Below, piece by piece: positions 43,024 through 51,353 of a stretch of DNA of 64,000 bases; the first letter of the stretch is position 1; each line of letters opens with the position of its first letter. The notes under the pieces are model-generated. The model made no database searches. It saw nothing but the letters and a program-made list of their open reading frames with translations, and was not told the DNA's origin. The position numbers were made by a program, and so were the translations under genes. Source of the DNA: Sandaracinobacteroides hominis. GTDB taxonomy: Bacteria; Pseudomonadota; Alphaproteobacteria; Sphingomonadales; Sphingomonadaceae. The DNA lies in contig NZ_JADCUC010000001.1 in assembly GCF_016464365.1 (NCBI RefSeq), positions 1 to 64,000 of the forward strand. Reading direction: 5' to 3'.

Positions 43024-43854
43024 TTACATGCGTCGGCTCGGCGGGTGGCCGAAACGCCGGCGGTAGGCCTGGGCGAAGTGGCTGGGGCTGAGCCCGACCC
43101 TGGCTGCAACCTCCCCCACGGGAAGGCCCGCAGCCAGCATGTCGTCTGCATGCTGAAGCCTGAGCGCCGCGATATGGGCTGCAATTGAGCGCCCATAGCG
43201 TTCCCGGAAATCATGTGTGAGATATCGGCGGTTGACCCCGACGCAACGGGCAAGCTCAGCAAGAGTTGGCGGATCGGCATATTCGTTATCGATGATGGCA
43301 CGCGCCGCTGCCACCGCCTCTCGGCGATGGAATGCTGGGGGCCGAAAGGATTGGCCTTCGCCATTGCTGCTGGACGCCAGCAACGCATAGGCCTCCGCCC
43401 GCAGTGCCCATTGATGCGCGACGCCGCGGTATCTTTGGGACCAGCTGCCACCGATCAAGGCCAGGATTCCGGCCGGCGGCGGGCAAGGCCGAGGAACGCT
43501 GGTCCTTTCGTCCGAAAGCAGTGGATAGAGATCGCTTGAAGGCGCAATCCATAGCCCGAGGCTGGTCCAGTGGGTCCCGGCCAAAATCGCCGTGGCACAT
43601 CTGGTCGGCTCCATCAGCGTGAACCTGGCGAAGCTTGGGCCGACAAAGGCAATCCGCTGACCGTCGATCTGGGTTTCCACGCGGCCACGCCCGGCGCTGA
43701 TGTGAACGCCAACCGGCATCTCGGCCTCGTAGCAGAGCCCGGCGGACCCGGCGCTTCCATGTGCCCGCCAATATGAAACACCGGGCTCAAGCATGATCCG
43801 CCTCTCAGCCGCCGGGGCTGCAACTGACAGCAGAATGTCCAGAGCATCACGCAC
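43024..43854 (-). CDS. AraC-family transcriptional regulator
   Basis: 276 residues. An N-terminal ligand/dimer domain (about 1-170) precedes two helix-turn-helix units: PPTLAELARCVGVNRRYLTH and AAGLPVGEVAARVGLSPSHF, AQAYRRRFGHPP, the classical AraC C-terminus. It resembles regulators of the PchR/YqhC-like group placed beside TonB receptors. Being immediately upstream of the receptor gene in the same direction, it probably activates it. Confidence 0.88.
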   Translation of the reverse strand: MRDALDILLSVAAPAAERRIMLEPGVSYWRAHGSAGSAGLCYEAEMPVGVHISAGRGRVETQIDGQRIAFVGPSFARFTLMEPTRCATAILAGTHWTSLGLWIAPSSDLYPLLSDERTSVPRPCPPPAGILALIGGSWSQRYRGVAHQWALRAEAYALLASSSNGEGQSFRPPAFHRREAVAAARAIIDNEYADPPTLAELARCVGVNRRYLTHDFRERYGRSIAAHIAALRLQHADDMLAAGLPVGEVAARVGLSPSHFAQAYRRRFGHPPSRRM

Positions 43855-44010
43855 CCGGCCTCAATCTCATCAGACGATCCGCGTGGCAACAGAACGGCGA
43901 GACCGTGAAACTGCTCTCACGGTTACCCGTCCCAGAGAACTGCGATGGCTCGATGATGGCAGCTAACAAGCGGCGCCCGATGCTCACCGAACCCACCGCG
44001 AGGTGCGCTC

Positions 44011-44310
44011 ATGGAAAATTGCCGAATAAAATCAACGATCTATTTCGGAGATCAGCTAGATAGTACAGAGATGTCTGTTGGCTATTTGGTCCCCCGAAAT
44101 GACGGATTTCTGAGGACTTTTTCGAGCAGTTTCGCTACGGACGATGGCCTTATAATGGACAATGTGCCGCTCGCCATGATCGGCAAGCTGCTGGGACACC
44201 TCCTTCCAGAGACAACTGCAAAGTATGCGCATCTTTCCGACGACGTGATCGCAGATGCAGCGGTGCGCATCTCCGGGAACCTGGCGCAGGCGATCGGGCT
44301 GCGCCAATGA
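44011..44310 (+). pseudogene. Tyrosine recombinase C-terminal fragment
   Basis: 99 codons, but only the part from about 44155 is recognisable: NVPLAMIGKLLGHLLPETTA, KYAHLSDDVIADAAVRI. It contains the box II LLGH histidine and the nucleophile Tyr of KYAHL. The catalytic Arg and the N-terminal domain are missing, and the first 45 residues look unrelated. Its TGA overlaps the start of the next recombinase gene (ATGA), suggesting a former tandem recombinase operon. Confidence 0.75.
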
Positions 44311-44885
44311 CCGCCTTCGCACTCAAAAGGGTGGTCGCCGAGGCGCTGGCGGAAGTTGGTGCAAATGTTGACTTCATGCGCCTGCCCAAGGGCAAGCCGC
44401 GCACAACCACATGGCTCGGCATCGAGCACGGATTCGGTATTCGCCACTACGCTTCAGGCCGGAAAGTCTACATTGTGCAGACCCGGATGGCTGGTCGCCT
44501 CCGCACCATCACTATCGGCTCGGCGGCGGTGATCACACGTTACCAGGCTACAATGGTTGCCCGGCGCGTGATCGCCTACGCTCAGGTTGGGCTCGATCCG
44601 GCAGCCGAGCGCAAGCGCATCCGCGGAGCCCCTCGGTTCGATGATTTCCTCGAGGAATATTGGCGGCGCTGGTCGCCGCACTGGAAGCTGTCGACGCTGA
44701 TCAGCCAGGAAAAATATCGGCGGCTATATCTGGACGATGCGTTCCCGGACATTTTCATCGATGCGCTCAATGAGGCTGATGTCACCAAATGGTTTGCAGA
44801 TCTCAATAACAGGGTAGGTCCCGGCGGTGCCAATCGTGTCATGTCGATCCTGAACAATATGCTCAACAAGGCGGAAAGCTGGTGA
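44307..44885 (+). pseudogene. Integrase-like gene, N-terminal 192 residues, cut by an IS
   Basis: The N-terminus has an arm-binding domain (TTTWLGIEHGFGIRHYASGR, RKVYIVQTRMAGRLRTITIG) and the start of a core-binding domain (FDDFLEEYWRRWSPHWKLST, EADVTKWFADLNNRVGPGGA), ending NMLNKAESW. The stop TGA (44883-44885) is formed by the first bases of an IS3-family element, so the catalytic domain has been lost. It is preceded by, and overlaps, another recombinase fragment. Confidence 0.75.
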
Positions 44886-44944
44886 CGTGCTCCCCTGAAA
44901 TGTGACTGCGATGAGGTAGGTCCGGCTCATGAGGAGACGGACGG

Positions 44945-45211
44945 ATGAAGCGGAGCAGGTTCAGCGAAGAGCAGATGATCGGGATTTTACGAGAGCAGGA
45001 GGCGGGGTCACGAACGGTGGAGGTCTGTCGCCGCCACGGGATCAGCTCGCCGACCTTCTACAAGTGGAAGGCGAAGTTCGGCGGTCTTGAGGTGTCGGAG
45101 GCCAAGCGGCTGCGGGCGCTGGAGGATGAGAACAGCCGGCTGAAGAGGCTGCTGGCCGAAGCGATGCTCGACAATGCGGTGCGGAAGGATCTGACATCAA
45201 AAAAATGGTGA
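44945..45211 (+). CDS. IS3-family OrfA
   Basis: 88 residues: MKRSRFSEEQMIGILREQEA, then RRHGISSPTFYKWKAKFGGL and the coil EDENSRLKRLLAEAMLDNAV. This is the standard OrfA of IS407-like elements, with a helix-turn-helix and leucine zipper. The frame is intact, but the element cannot move because orfB is broken. Confidence 0.88.
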   Translation: MKRSRFSEEQMIGILREQEAGSRTVEVCRRHGISSPTFYKWKAKFGGLEVSEAKRLRALEDENSRLKRLLAEAMLDNAVRKDLTSKKW

Positions 45212-45675
45212 CGCGCGACGCGAAGCGGGACGCGGTCGCACATGCCCGGGAACAGTATGGGCTGAGCGAGCGTCGGGCGTGTCAACTGGTGGGGGATCGC
45301 GCGGCGGGTGGCGCGCTATGTGCCCACGCGCCCGGACGATGCCGAGTTGCGGTCCCGGCTGCGCGTGCTGGCAGGCGAGCGTCGGCGGTTCGGCTACTGG
45401 CGCCTGGGCTATCTGCTGGAACGTGAAGGGATCGCGCCCAACCACAAGAAGCTGCTGAGGATCTACCGGAAGGGTTGAAGGTCAGGTGGCGTGGAGGGCG
45501 CAAGCGGGCGCTGGGCACCAGGTCGCCGATGATGCTGCCACAGGGGCCCAACCAGAGATGGAGCCTGGACTTTGTGGGCGATGCAATGGCCTGCGGCCTG
45601 CGGTTTCGCATCCTGTGTGTCGTCGATGATTGCACGCGGGAGTGCCTGGCGCTGGTGGCGGACAAGTCGCCCTAG
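45205..45675 (+). pseudogene. IS3-family OrfB, frameshifted and truncated
   Basis: The coding signal passes through three frames. First comes RDAVAHAREQYGLSERRACQ; then, after a shift near 45290, RVLAGERRRFGYWRLGYLLE to KKLLRIYRKG and a stop. The third is RGGRKRALGTRSPM, NQRWSLDFVGDAMACGLRF and CVVDDCTRECLALVADKS, ending at 45675. Only the first DDE Asp region survives. Dead gene. Confidence 0.8.
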
Positions 45676-45902
45676 GTGGTGTGGACTCTTAGGATTTCTT
45701 TTGGTTTCGAAGTCTGATTCAAGGTTGTCTTTTGGAGGCTGCTTTGGGTGTGATGGATCGGTTGGTTCTATCCTCTCCGCCAGACGAACAATTGACGAAC
45801 GGTTGCGGGTGACCACTACGCACCTCCGGTCTGCCATCCGCTTGCCAAGGCAAACTCGATGTTCGACAGTCTGCGGGTGACGACACATAGGCCGTGCTCC
45901 TC
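45676..45902. other. Unassigned DNA after the broken IS
   Basis: About 230 bp with lower GC in its first third (CTTAGGATTTCTTTTGG...). It may be the edge of yet another IS, but it contains no recognisable coding sequence or inverted repeat. Confidence 0.3.
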
Positions 45903-46529
45903 ATGACCGCGCTCTATCGCATCGATTCTACCTCCGCCGATATTGCCCGAGCCTTTAATGCCAGGGCTGGAGCGGATCCGTGGGCGGGCGGCCAGATTGC
46001 GCCGGGAGGATTTGCACCTGTCGTCACCGCCGGGCGCGATTTCATTGCTGGCCCACGACCCGCCGGCAAACAGCTGACGGCGCGGATCGTGCCGCGTGTG
46101 TGGGGTGTGCCACCTCCGGGACCGGCTTCGACCGAAGCTGGATACGGCGTGTTGACCGTGCGCAATGCCGATAGCCCGTTCTGGATTGGCAACCTGCGCA
46201 ACGCCGAGTTCCGGTGCCTGGTACCGGCCACAGCGTTCCTGGTTCCGGGAAAGGGGAGAGACCGGGACGGTCGTCGCCTGCGGCATTGGGTCGGCTGCGC
46301 TGACCAGCCTCTTTTCGCCCTGGCAGGTGTGTGGAAGGACAGCGAGGTTCCGAGTTTTGCGCTGTTGACCTGCCCGCCAAATGACGTTCTGCAGATGGCA
46401 GGCCGTGACGCCATGCCGACGATACTTCCAGCCAACCCCGAAGCGCGAGACCTCTGGCTTCACGGCGACTGGCCCAGGGCACGACAACTGATCAGACCCT
46501 ATTCTGCAGCTATGATGACCGTGCGCTGA
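45903..46529 (+). CDS. SRAP (YedK/HMCES-like) family protein lacking catalytic residues
   Basis: 208 residues. The fold pattern follows SRAP proteins that cap abasic sites in single-stranded DNA: LYRIDSTSADIARAF after the start, QIAPGGFAPVV, RIVPRVWGVPP, NAEFRCLVPATAF, LFALAGVWKD and DAMPTILPAN. Position 2 is Thr (MTALYR) where active members have the processed Cys2 (MCxxY). The helix-linked Glu (usually in GFYEW) reads AFLVP, and the His before RMPVIL is Arg (RDAMPTIL). Cross-linking chemistry should be lost. It may bind DNA in another way or represent a diverged accessory subfamily. Confidence 0.72.
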   Translation: MTALYRIDSTSADIARAFNARAGADPWAGGQIAPGGFAPVVTAGRDFIAGPRPAGKQLTARIVPRVWGVPPPGPASTEAGYGVLTVRNADSPFWIGNLRNAEFRCLVPATAFLVPGKGRDRDGRRLRHWVGCADQPLFALAGVWKDSEVPSFALLTCPPNDVLQMAGRDAMPTILPANPEARDLWLHGDWPRARQLIRPYSAAMMTVR

Positions 46530-46762
46530 TGAGCGACCGCTCCGATATGAACAGATGCGTTAAACTGTTTCCGCGCAGTACGACGTCTTCATGCGGGATG
46601 CAGGCCGTTTGCTGCACGCGCCCTCTTTGGGTTCACGTCCTGGCATCCCACGCTACGCATCGTTTGCCGGCGATCGTTTCTCACGCATCGGTCGCGAGAA
46701 TCGTATAGCGGTATGATGACGTTTCAAGCCCTGGACCAGACACCACAGGAGGATTGCGAAAG

Positions 46763-47170
46763 ATGACGGCAACCACACTCGAAGAGGCCATTGCGCTCAA
46801 TCAGCGTGCCCTCGACACGATGCTCAAGGGGAGCGGCCAGGGCTATGCGGCTCTGTTGAGCGATCGTGACGATGTAAGCTGGGGCAATCCTTTCGGCCCG
46901 TTTGCGGTCGGGCGCGAGCAGGTCGAGGCCGCCCTTGCCAGGGCGGCAGCAAATTTTCGGGAGGGTGCAGCGACCGACTTTGAACGGGTCGCGGCGTATG
47001 TCGCAGATAATCTGGCCGTGATCGTGGAAGTGGAGCGCGGACACGTAAAGTTTGGTGGCGCGGACGACTCGTCACCAGCAGCTCTGCGCGTCACCACGGT
47101 ATTCCGGTTGGAGGGCGAGGACTGGAAAGTTGTTCACAGGCATGCGGATCCGGTCCCACCGCAGGCGTAG
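46763..47170 (+). CDS. SnoaL/DUF4440-like NTF2-fold protein
   Basis: 135 residues from ATG 46763, with AGGAGG 10 bp upstream deciding the start over TTG 46754. ALLSDRDDVSWGNPFGPFAV, GREQVEAALARAAANFREGA and VTTVFRLEGEDWKVVHRHAD follow the pattern of small NTF2-like cone-shaped proteins. Many such proteins are ligand-binding or isomerase-like; function is not predictable here. It stands alone in accessory DNA. Confidence 0.7.
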   Translation: MTATTLEEAIALNQRALDTMLKGSGQGYAALLSDRDDVSWGNPFGPFAVGREQVEAALARAAANFREGAATDFERVAAYVADNLAVIVEVERGHVKFGGADDSSPAALRVTTVFRLEGEDWKVVHRHADPVPPQA

Positions 47171-47266
47171 TTGACGACGTGATCCTGGCGCCAAGCTCGC
47201 CTGACGATCCACCGCTCGTCGGCGGGCTGGGTGACACGCCCCGGCTTTGCCGGAGGCTCCAACGCC

Positions 47267-47626
47267 TCAGAATGGTGGTCGTCGCAGGCGACGCAGCAAG
47301 GCGGGTTCGGCGAAGGGTGCTGCAATCTGCGTTTCCGTCCTGCGCCTCGCCGTCCGTTCCCGCGCTTTGGCCATGTGCGCCCGGTGCCGTTCCTCGTCCC
47401 GCTCACGCCGCAGTTCTCGGGCGATACTTATGGCGGCAGCATCCTTCGGCGTCAGGTCGCGGGTGGGCTTTTCCATCAGAGATAGAATGCGCTGCCGGAT
47501 AGGCTCCCGAGCCTCCTGCCGAAACTCCTGTGCAGAGCTATCCCGCCAATCTTCTTCCAACTGCCGCACGTGTAGCAGTCGCGTGTAGAAAATCCCTGTG
47601 ATTTCAACATGTTCTAAGCATTTCAA
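47267..47626 (-). CDS. Hypothetical charged protein
   Basis: Up to 119 residues, rich in Arg and Glu (QLEEDWRDSSAQEFRQEARE, ELRRERDEERHRAHMAKARE), predicted mostly helical, possibly coiled coil. No family recognised. The start could be any of several ATG codons (for example the internal MEKPTRDLTP). It lies 15 bp from the tRNA gene. Confidence 0.35.
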   Translation of the reverse strand: MKCLEHVEITGIFYTRLLHVRQLEEDWRDSSAQEFRQEAREPIRQRILSLMEKPTRDLTPKDAAAISIARELRRERDEERHRAHMAKARERTARRRTETQIAAPFAEPALLRRLRRPPF

Positions 47627-47641
47627 CTGCTTAGATACACT

Positions 47642-47718
47642 TGGTGGCGGGGGCGGGACTTGAACCCGCGGCCTCAGGGTTATGAATCCTGTGCTCTAAC
47701 CAGCTGAGCTACCCCGCC
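47642..47718 (-). tRNA. tRNA with anticodon CAU (Met, elongator type likely)
   Basis: The minus strand reads GGCGGGGTAGCTCAGCTGGT at the 5' end, an anticodon loop TTCATAA (anticodon complement at 47682-47684), GGTTCAAGTCC in the T arm and an encoded CCA end. Acceptor GGCGGGG pairs with CCCCGCC. CAU can be elongator Met or lysidine-modified Ile; the body resembles Met. An island boundary here is plausible because recombinase remnants lie 3 kb away. Confidence 0.9.
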
Positions 47719-47758
47719 AGCCGTGAGGCAGGGGCGTTAGCCTCCCGTCACGCACCGG

Positions 47759-48373
47759 TCAACCCGAAGTTCCAACCCATTTCGCAACATCTGCCGCGAT
47801 CAGGTTCGCAACGCCGTTCAGCGCGGTCGACGCTTCCGGGCCGTCCACCCGGCCCAGTGCCGCTTCCCGCTCGAATCTCCGCTGGCGGATGCCAGCCGGG
47901 CCATAGAGTGTCGCATCATAGCGGATCTTCACGGCAGGCCCCCCGCGCACGTCCACGCCAAAGGCCATCAGCTGCCCCGTCAACCGCCGTCCGCCGATCT
48001 GCCCGCTGGAGCGCTGGTCGATGACGGCAATTCCGTTCGCCGTCAGCGTATCGGCCAACAGCCGCTGGAACAGCCGGTTCGGCTGCTCGGCCCATTGCGC
48101 CGATTGCACATACTGGATGCTGGTGTCGGAAACGGTCACCGGGATACGCAGCGTCTGCAGCGGGCCGGGCACTGCCGGCGTATCGATCGTCACCGCCGCC
48201 TTCATGTCCACCGGCTGCTGGCCAACCGCCACCGACGCGGGCGGCGGCGCCGAAATCGTATAGAGCGCGTCCGGTCGCGGGGCATTGCCGCCGATCTGCA
48301 CCAGCGGACCGCAACCGGACAGCGTCAGCATCCCGCAACCGGCAAGGATCGACAGGGGCAGGGCGCGCGTCAT
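47759..48373 (-). CDS. ABC-transport auxiliary lipoprotein, PqiC-like
   Basis: 204 residues with a lipobox (MLTLSGC; Cys about 21) after a short signal segment. DALYTISAPPPASVAVGQQP, PGPLQTLRIPVTVSDTSIQY and WAEQPNRLFQRLLADTL match the PqiC/ABC-type auxiliary family, anchored in the inner leaflet of the outer membrane. It overlaps the mlaD-like gene by 4 bp and completes a four-gene lipid-transport operon. Confidence 0.85.
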   Translation of the reverse strand: MTRALPLSILAGCGMLTLSGCGPLVQIGGNAPRPDALYTISAPPPASVAVGQQPVDMKAAVTIDTPAVPGPLQTLRIPVTVSDTSIQYVQSAQWAEQPNRLFQRLLADTLTANGIAVIDQRSSGQIGGRRLTGQLMAFGVDVRGGPAVKIRYDATLYGPAGIRQRRFEREAALGRVDGPEASTALNGVANLIAADVAKWVGTSG

Positions 48374-49323
48374 TTCTGTTTCTCCGGTTCATAATCGGGA
48401 AGCGGACGTCCGCCCACCACGGTGCCCAGTGGATCCTCGTCGATCTTGGCCGCCAGCGCCCCCAACTGCTGCGTCACGTCACGCAGTTCGGCCACCAGCT
48501 GATTCACCTGCGGCACCGTCTGCGTCGCCAGCGTGTTCACGCCCGGCTCGGCGGCAGCGGTCAGCTTCTCGACGCGGCTCAGCGTTGCCTCGGTGGTGAC
48601 AATGGCGCGCTTCAGCTCGGCGACCAGTGGCTTCCCATCCTCGGTCAGCAGCGTATTCGCCGTGTTTCCGGCCTGGGCGAGGCTGTCGGCAGCGCGCGTG
48701 GCGGCCTTCAGCGTCTGCTCGGCTTCGCGCAAGGTCCGGCGAATCGCGGGGCCCTCCTCGGCCACCACGCTCGCCGTCTTGTCCAGGTTGGTCACCAGGC
48801 TCGCCAGCGCCGCCCGGTTTTCATCATCAAACACTTCGTTCAGCCGTGCCAAGAGGGTGGACGCGCGCTCCAGTACCTGCGGCGCCGATTCCAGCAGCTG
48901 TCCGAAGCCGCCCGGGGTCGCCGGGATCACCGGCACGCCATAGGGGCCGGGCTCGGTCAGCGGCGCCTGCCCGCGCATGCTGCCGCTCAGCTGCACTTCG
49001 GTTACGCCGGTAAAGCCGACAGACGTCAGCGAGGCGGTGGTGCCGGCCAGCACCGGCGTATCCGGCTGCAGTTCGATCCGCACGCGAATGAACTGTGGCG
49101 TTTCCGGCATCAGCGCGATCTGCCGCACCTGACCCACGGGCACGCCGGAAAAGGAGACGTTCGATCCTACCGCAAGCCCCGCGACCGACTGGGCGAAGAA
49201 GATGTCATAGGCATCCTTGTCCTCGCGGGAAAAGCGCGCCAGCCACAGCACGAAGCCGAACAGCGCCAGCACCAGTATGAAGGTGACGGCGCCCACCAGC
49301 ATGTACGAATTGCGTCTCTCCAT
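48370..49323 (-). CDS. MlaD-family periplasmic lipid-binding protein
   Basis: 317 residues: one N-terminal membrane helix (YMLVGAVTFILVLALFGFVL), a single MCE domain (about 38-115: VGSNVSFSGVPVGQVRQIAL, ASLTSVGFTGVTEVQLSG), and a long helical tail (about 140-300) that in relatives forms a tunnel bridging the periplasm. The tail makes it closer to PqiB/YebT- or Mce-like proteins than to short MlaD. It works with the ATPase and permease encoded upstream. Confidence 0.9.
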   Translation of the reverse strand: MERRNSYMLVGAVTFILVLALFGFVLWLARFSREDKDAYDIFFAQSVAGLAVGSNVSFSGVPVGQVRQIALMPETPQFIRVRIELQPDTPVLAGTTASLTSVGFTGVTEVQLSGSMRGQAPLTEPGPYGVPVIPATPGGFGQLLESAPQVLERASTLLARLNEVFDDENRAALASLVTNLDKTASVVAEEGPAIRRTLREAEQTLKAATRAADSLAQAGNTANTLLTEDGKPLVAELKRAIVTTEATLSRVEKLTAAAEPGVNTLATQTVPQVNQLVAELRDVTQQLGALAAKIDEDPLGTVVGGRPLPDYEPEKQK

Positions 49324-50147
49324 CAGCCGACCTCCAGAGGCGCATGCGGCCCGTCCACACCCGGCCCGCGCCCCGGTTCAGAGGCAACGGCCGCAGCCCG
49401 GCCACGGGGACCGGCAAAATATTCCTGCACCCACGGATGCTCGAACCGCGTCAACTCGGCAACTGTCCCGCTGGCGATGATTTTCCGGTCGGCGATCACA
49501 GCTACCCGGTCGCAGATGGCGTGCAGCGTGTCGAGATCGTGCGTGATCAGGAACACGGTCAGCTGCATGGTATCGGCCAGAGTCCGGATCAGCTTGTCGA
49601 ACCCGTCGGCAGCAATCGGATCCAGCCCGGCTGTCGGTTCGTCCAGGAACAGCAGCATCGGATCCAGCGCCAGCGCTCGGGCCAGCGCCGCGCGCTTTCG
49701 CATGCCACCGGAAAGCTCCGAGGGATATTTCGGCCCGGCCTCTGGCGGCAGACCCACCATCGAGATCTTGTAGGCGGCAATCTCGTCCATCAGCTCGTCG
49801 GAAAGTGCGAAATATTCGCGCATCGGCACCTGCACATTTTCCGCCACCGTCAGCCCGGAAAACAGCGCGCCCCCCTGAAACAGCACGCCCCAGCGCCTTG
49901 TGATTCCGGGATCCTGGGTGATATCGGCACCCAGCACCTCCTGCCCCAGCACGCGGATCGATCCCTCGTCGGGTTTCCTGAGGCCGATAATCGAGCGCAT
50001 CAACACCGACTTCCCCGCACCCGAACCGCCCACCACGCCCAGAATCTCGCCGGGATAGACGTCGAGGTCCAGCCCCTCGTGCACTGCCTGCTTGCCGAAG
50101 CGGTTCACCAGCCCGCGCACTTCGATGATCGGTTCCCTCTCCGCCAT
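49323..50147 (-). CDS. ABC transporter ATPase, MlaF-like
   Basis: 274 residues: Walker A GGSGAGKSVL, Q-loop LFQGGALF, signature LSGGMRKRAALARALA, Walker B LLFLDEPTAGLD, H-loop ITHDLDT. The LSGGMRKR variant and overall length are those of MlaF/MKL-type ATPases that power phospholipid transport. The start overlaps the mlaE stop and the stop overlaps the mlaD start by single bases. Confidence 0.94.
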   Translation of the reverse strand: MAEREPIIEVRGLVNRFGKQAVHEGLDLDVYPGEILGVVGGSGAGKSVLMRSIIGLRKPDEGSIRVLGQEVLGADITQDPGITRRWGVLFQGGALFSGLTVAENVQVPMREYFALSDELMDEIAAYKISMVGLPPEAGPKYPSELSGGMRKRAALARALALDPMLLFLDEPTAGLDPIAADGFDKLIRTLADTMQLTVFLITHDLDTLHAICDRVAVIADRKIIASGTVAELTRFEHPWVQEYFAGPRGRAAAVASEPGRGPGVDGPHAPLEVG

Positions 50148-51322
50148 CAGTTATAGCCCAGCGCCGAATAGAAGACGGCGAAGAAGGCATCCAGCACGAT
50201 GACGATAAAGATCGCCTCCACCACGGCACGGGTCGTGCGGATGCCCACCGATTCCGCATTGCCGCTCACCTGAAAGCCCTGATGGCAGCCGATGATGGCG
50301 ATGATCGCCCCAAAGACAGGTGCCTTGGAAAGCCCGATCCACACATCGGACATCGGCACCACCTCGCGCAGCCGCTGCACATAAGTGGCAGGCGGAATGT
50401 CCAGCGAAGCCCAGGTGAAGAGACCGCCGCCGATAACGGCAAGAATCGATGCGTAGAAGGCCAGCAGCGGCAGCATCAGCGTCAGCGCGATCACCCGCGG
50501 CAGCACCAGCACCTCCACTGGATCGACGCCGATGGTGCGCATGGCATCCACTTCCTCGGCCAGCTGCATCGAGCCGATCTGCGCTGCAAAGGCAGAGGCC
50601 GAACGCCCTGCCACCATGATCGCCGTCAGCAAGATGCCCAGCTCGCGGAAGGTCACCCGGCCGACAAGGTTGATGACAAAGATTTCCGCCCCGAACTGCT
50701 TCAGCTGCGTCGCCCCCTGCTGCGCCAGCACGATGCCGATCAGGAAGCTCATCAGCCCGATGATGCCGATGGCGTTCACCCCCACCTGCTCCATCTGTAC
50801 GGTGATGGCGTTCACCCGCACCCCGCGACCGCTCCGAAAGGCCTGCCAGGCCGAAATAATCGTCAGCCCCACGAACGACAGCCCCGCCATCAGCGTGTCG
50901 CGGAACTCGACCATATAGGCGCCAAGCCGAACCAGCTCGCGCTCCAGGAACGGCTCTGCAACTGGCCGCACGGCGCAGGGTCGATCGGCGGCCGCCACCT
51001 CGGTCAAAAGCTTCTGTGCTGTCGGCGAACCGCCCTTCACCTCGCTGCCGGGGCGGTCGCGCAGCAGCCGGTGCACGATCCAGGCGCCAACCGTGTCGAT
51101 CCGCTCCACCCGCGACAGGTCGATCGCCACAGGACCGTCGAAACCGTCCAGCAGAGAGCCCAGCTCCACCTCCAGCTTCGCCGCGTTGGCAATTGTCAGC
51201 CGCCCTTCCAGGCGCAGCAGCTTGCCGTCTGCCGTAAGGCTGGCATGCGTTGCGGAGGCGTCAGGGGGCGCGATCAGCGGCATCCGGTCTTGCAGCTCCT
51301 CCCTGTTGAACGCACTTTGCAT
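50147..51322 (-). CDS. ABC transporter permease MlaE-like with N-terminal STAS domain
   Basis: 391 residues from ATG 51322; the open frame continues upstream through the antisense of the nuclease repeats and is not used. Residues 1-110 form a STAS domain (LRLEGRLTIANAAKLEVELG, DLSRVERIDTVGAWIVHR). A 5-helix permease domain follows (LMSFLIGIVLAQQGATQLKQ, RELGILLTAIMVAGRSASAF, MRTIGVDPVEVLVLPRVIAL). STAS-permease fusions are common in alphaproteobacteria. It is the inner-membrane channel of the lipid transporter and the first gene of the operon, starting 31 bp from the divergent nuclease gene. Confidence 0.92.
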   Translation of the reverse strand: MQSAFNREELQDRMPLIAPPDASATHASLTADGKLLRLEGRLTIANAAKLEVELGSLLDGFDGPVAIDLSRVERIDTVGAWIVHRLLRDRPGSEVKGGSPTAQKLLTEVAAADRPCAVRPVAEPFLERELVRLGAYMVEFRDTLMAGLSFVGLTIISAWQAFRSGRGVRVNAITVQMEQVGVNAIGIIGLMSFLIGIVLAQQGATQLKQFGAEIFVINLVGRVTFRELGILLTAIMVAGRSASAFAAQIGSMQLAEEVDAMRTIGVDPVEVLVLPRVIALTLMLPLLAFYASILAVIGGGLFTWASLDIPPATYVQRLREVVPMSDVWIGLSKAPVFGAIIAIIGCHQGFQVSGNAESVGIRTTRAVVEAIFIVIVLDAFFAVFYSALGYN

Positions 51323-51353
51323 ATCGGCCCTTGCCGGTGCAAGGGAAGGGCAG

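Larger units (their letters stand above)
44883..45675 (+). mobile_element. Decayed IS3-family (IS407-like) element, right part lost
   Basis: It begins TGACGTGCTCCCC, a typical left end for this IS group, and carries orfA and the first half of orfB. The orfB part has two frame breaks, and the sequence stops inside the DDE domain (after VDDCTRECLALVADKSP) at about 45675. The right inverted repeat is absent. Confidence 0.7.

Noticed and set aside
47642-47718. tRNA gene 3' end as a proven attachment site
   Set aside because: No second copy of the tRNA 3' segment was found by eye elsewhere in the window, so an att role stays unproven.
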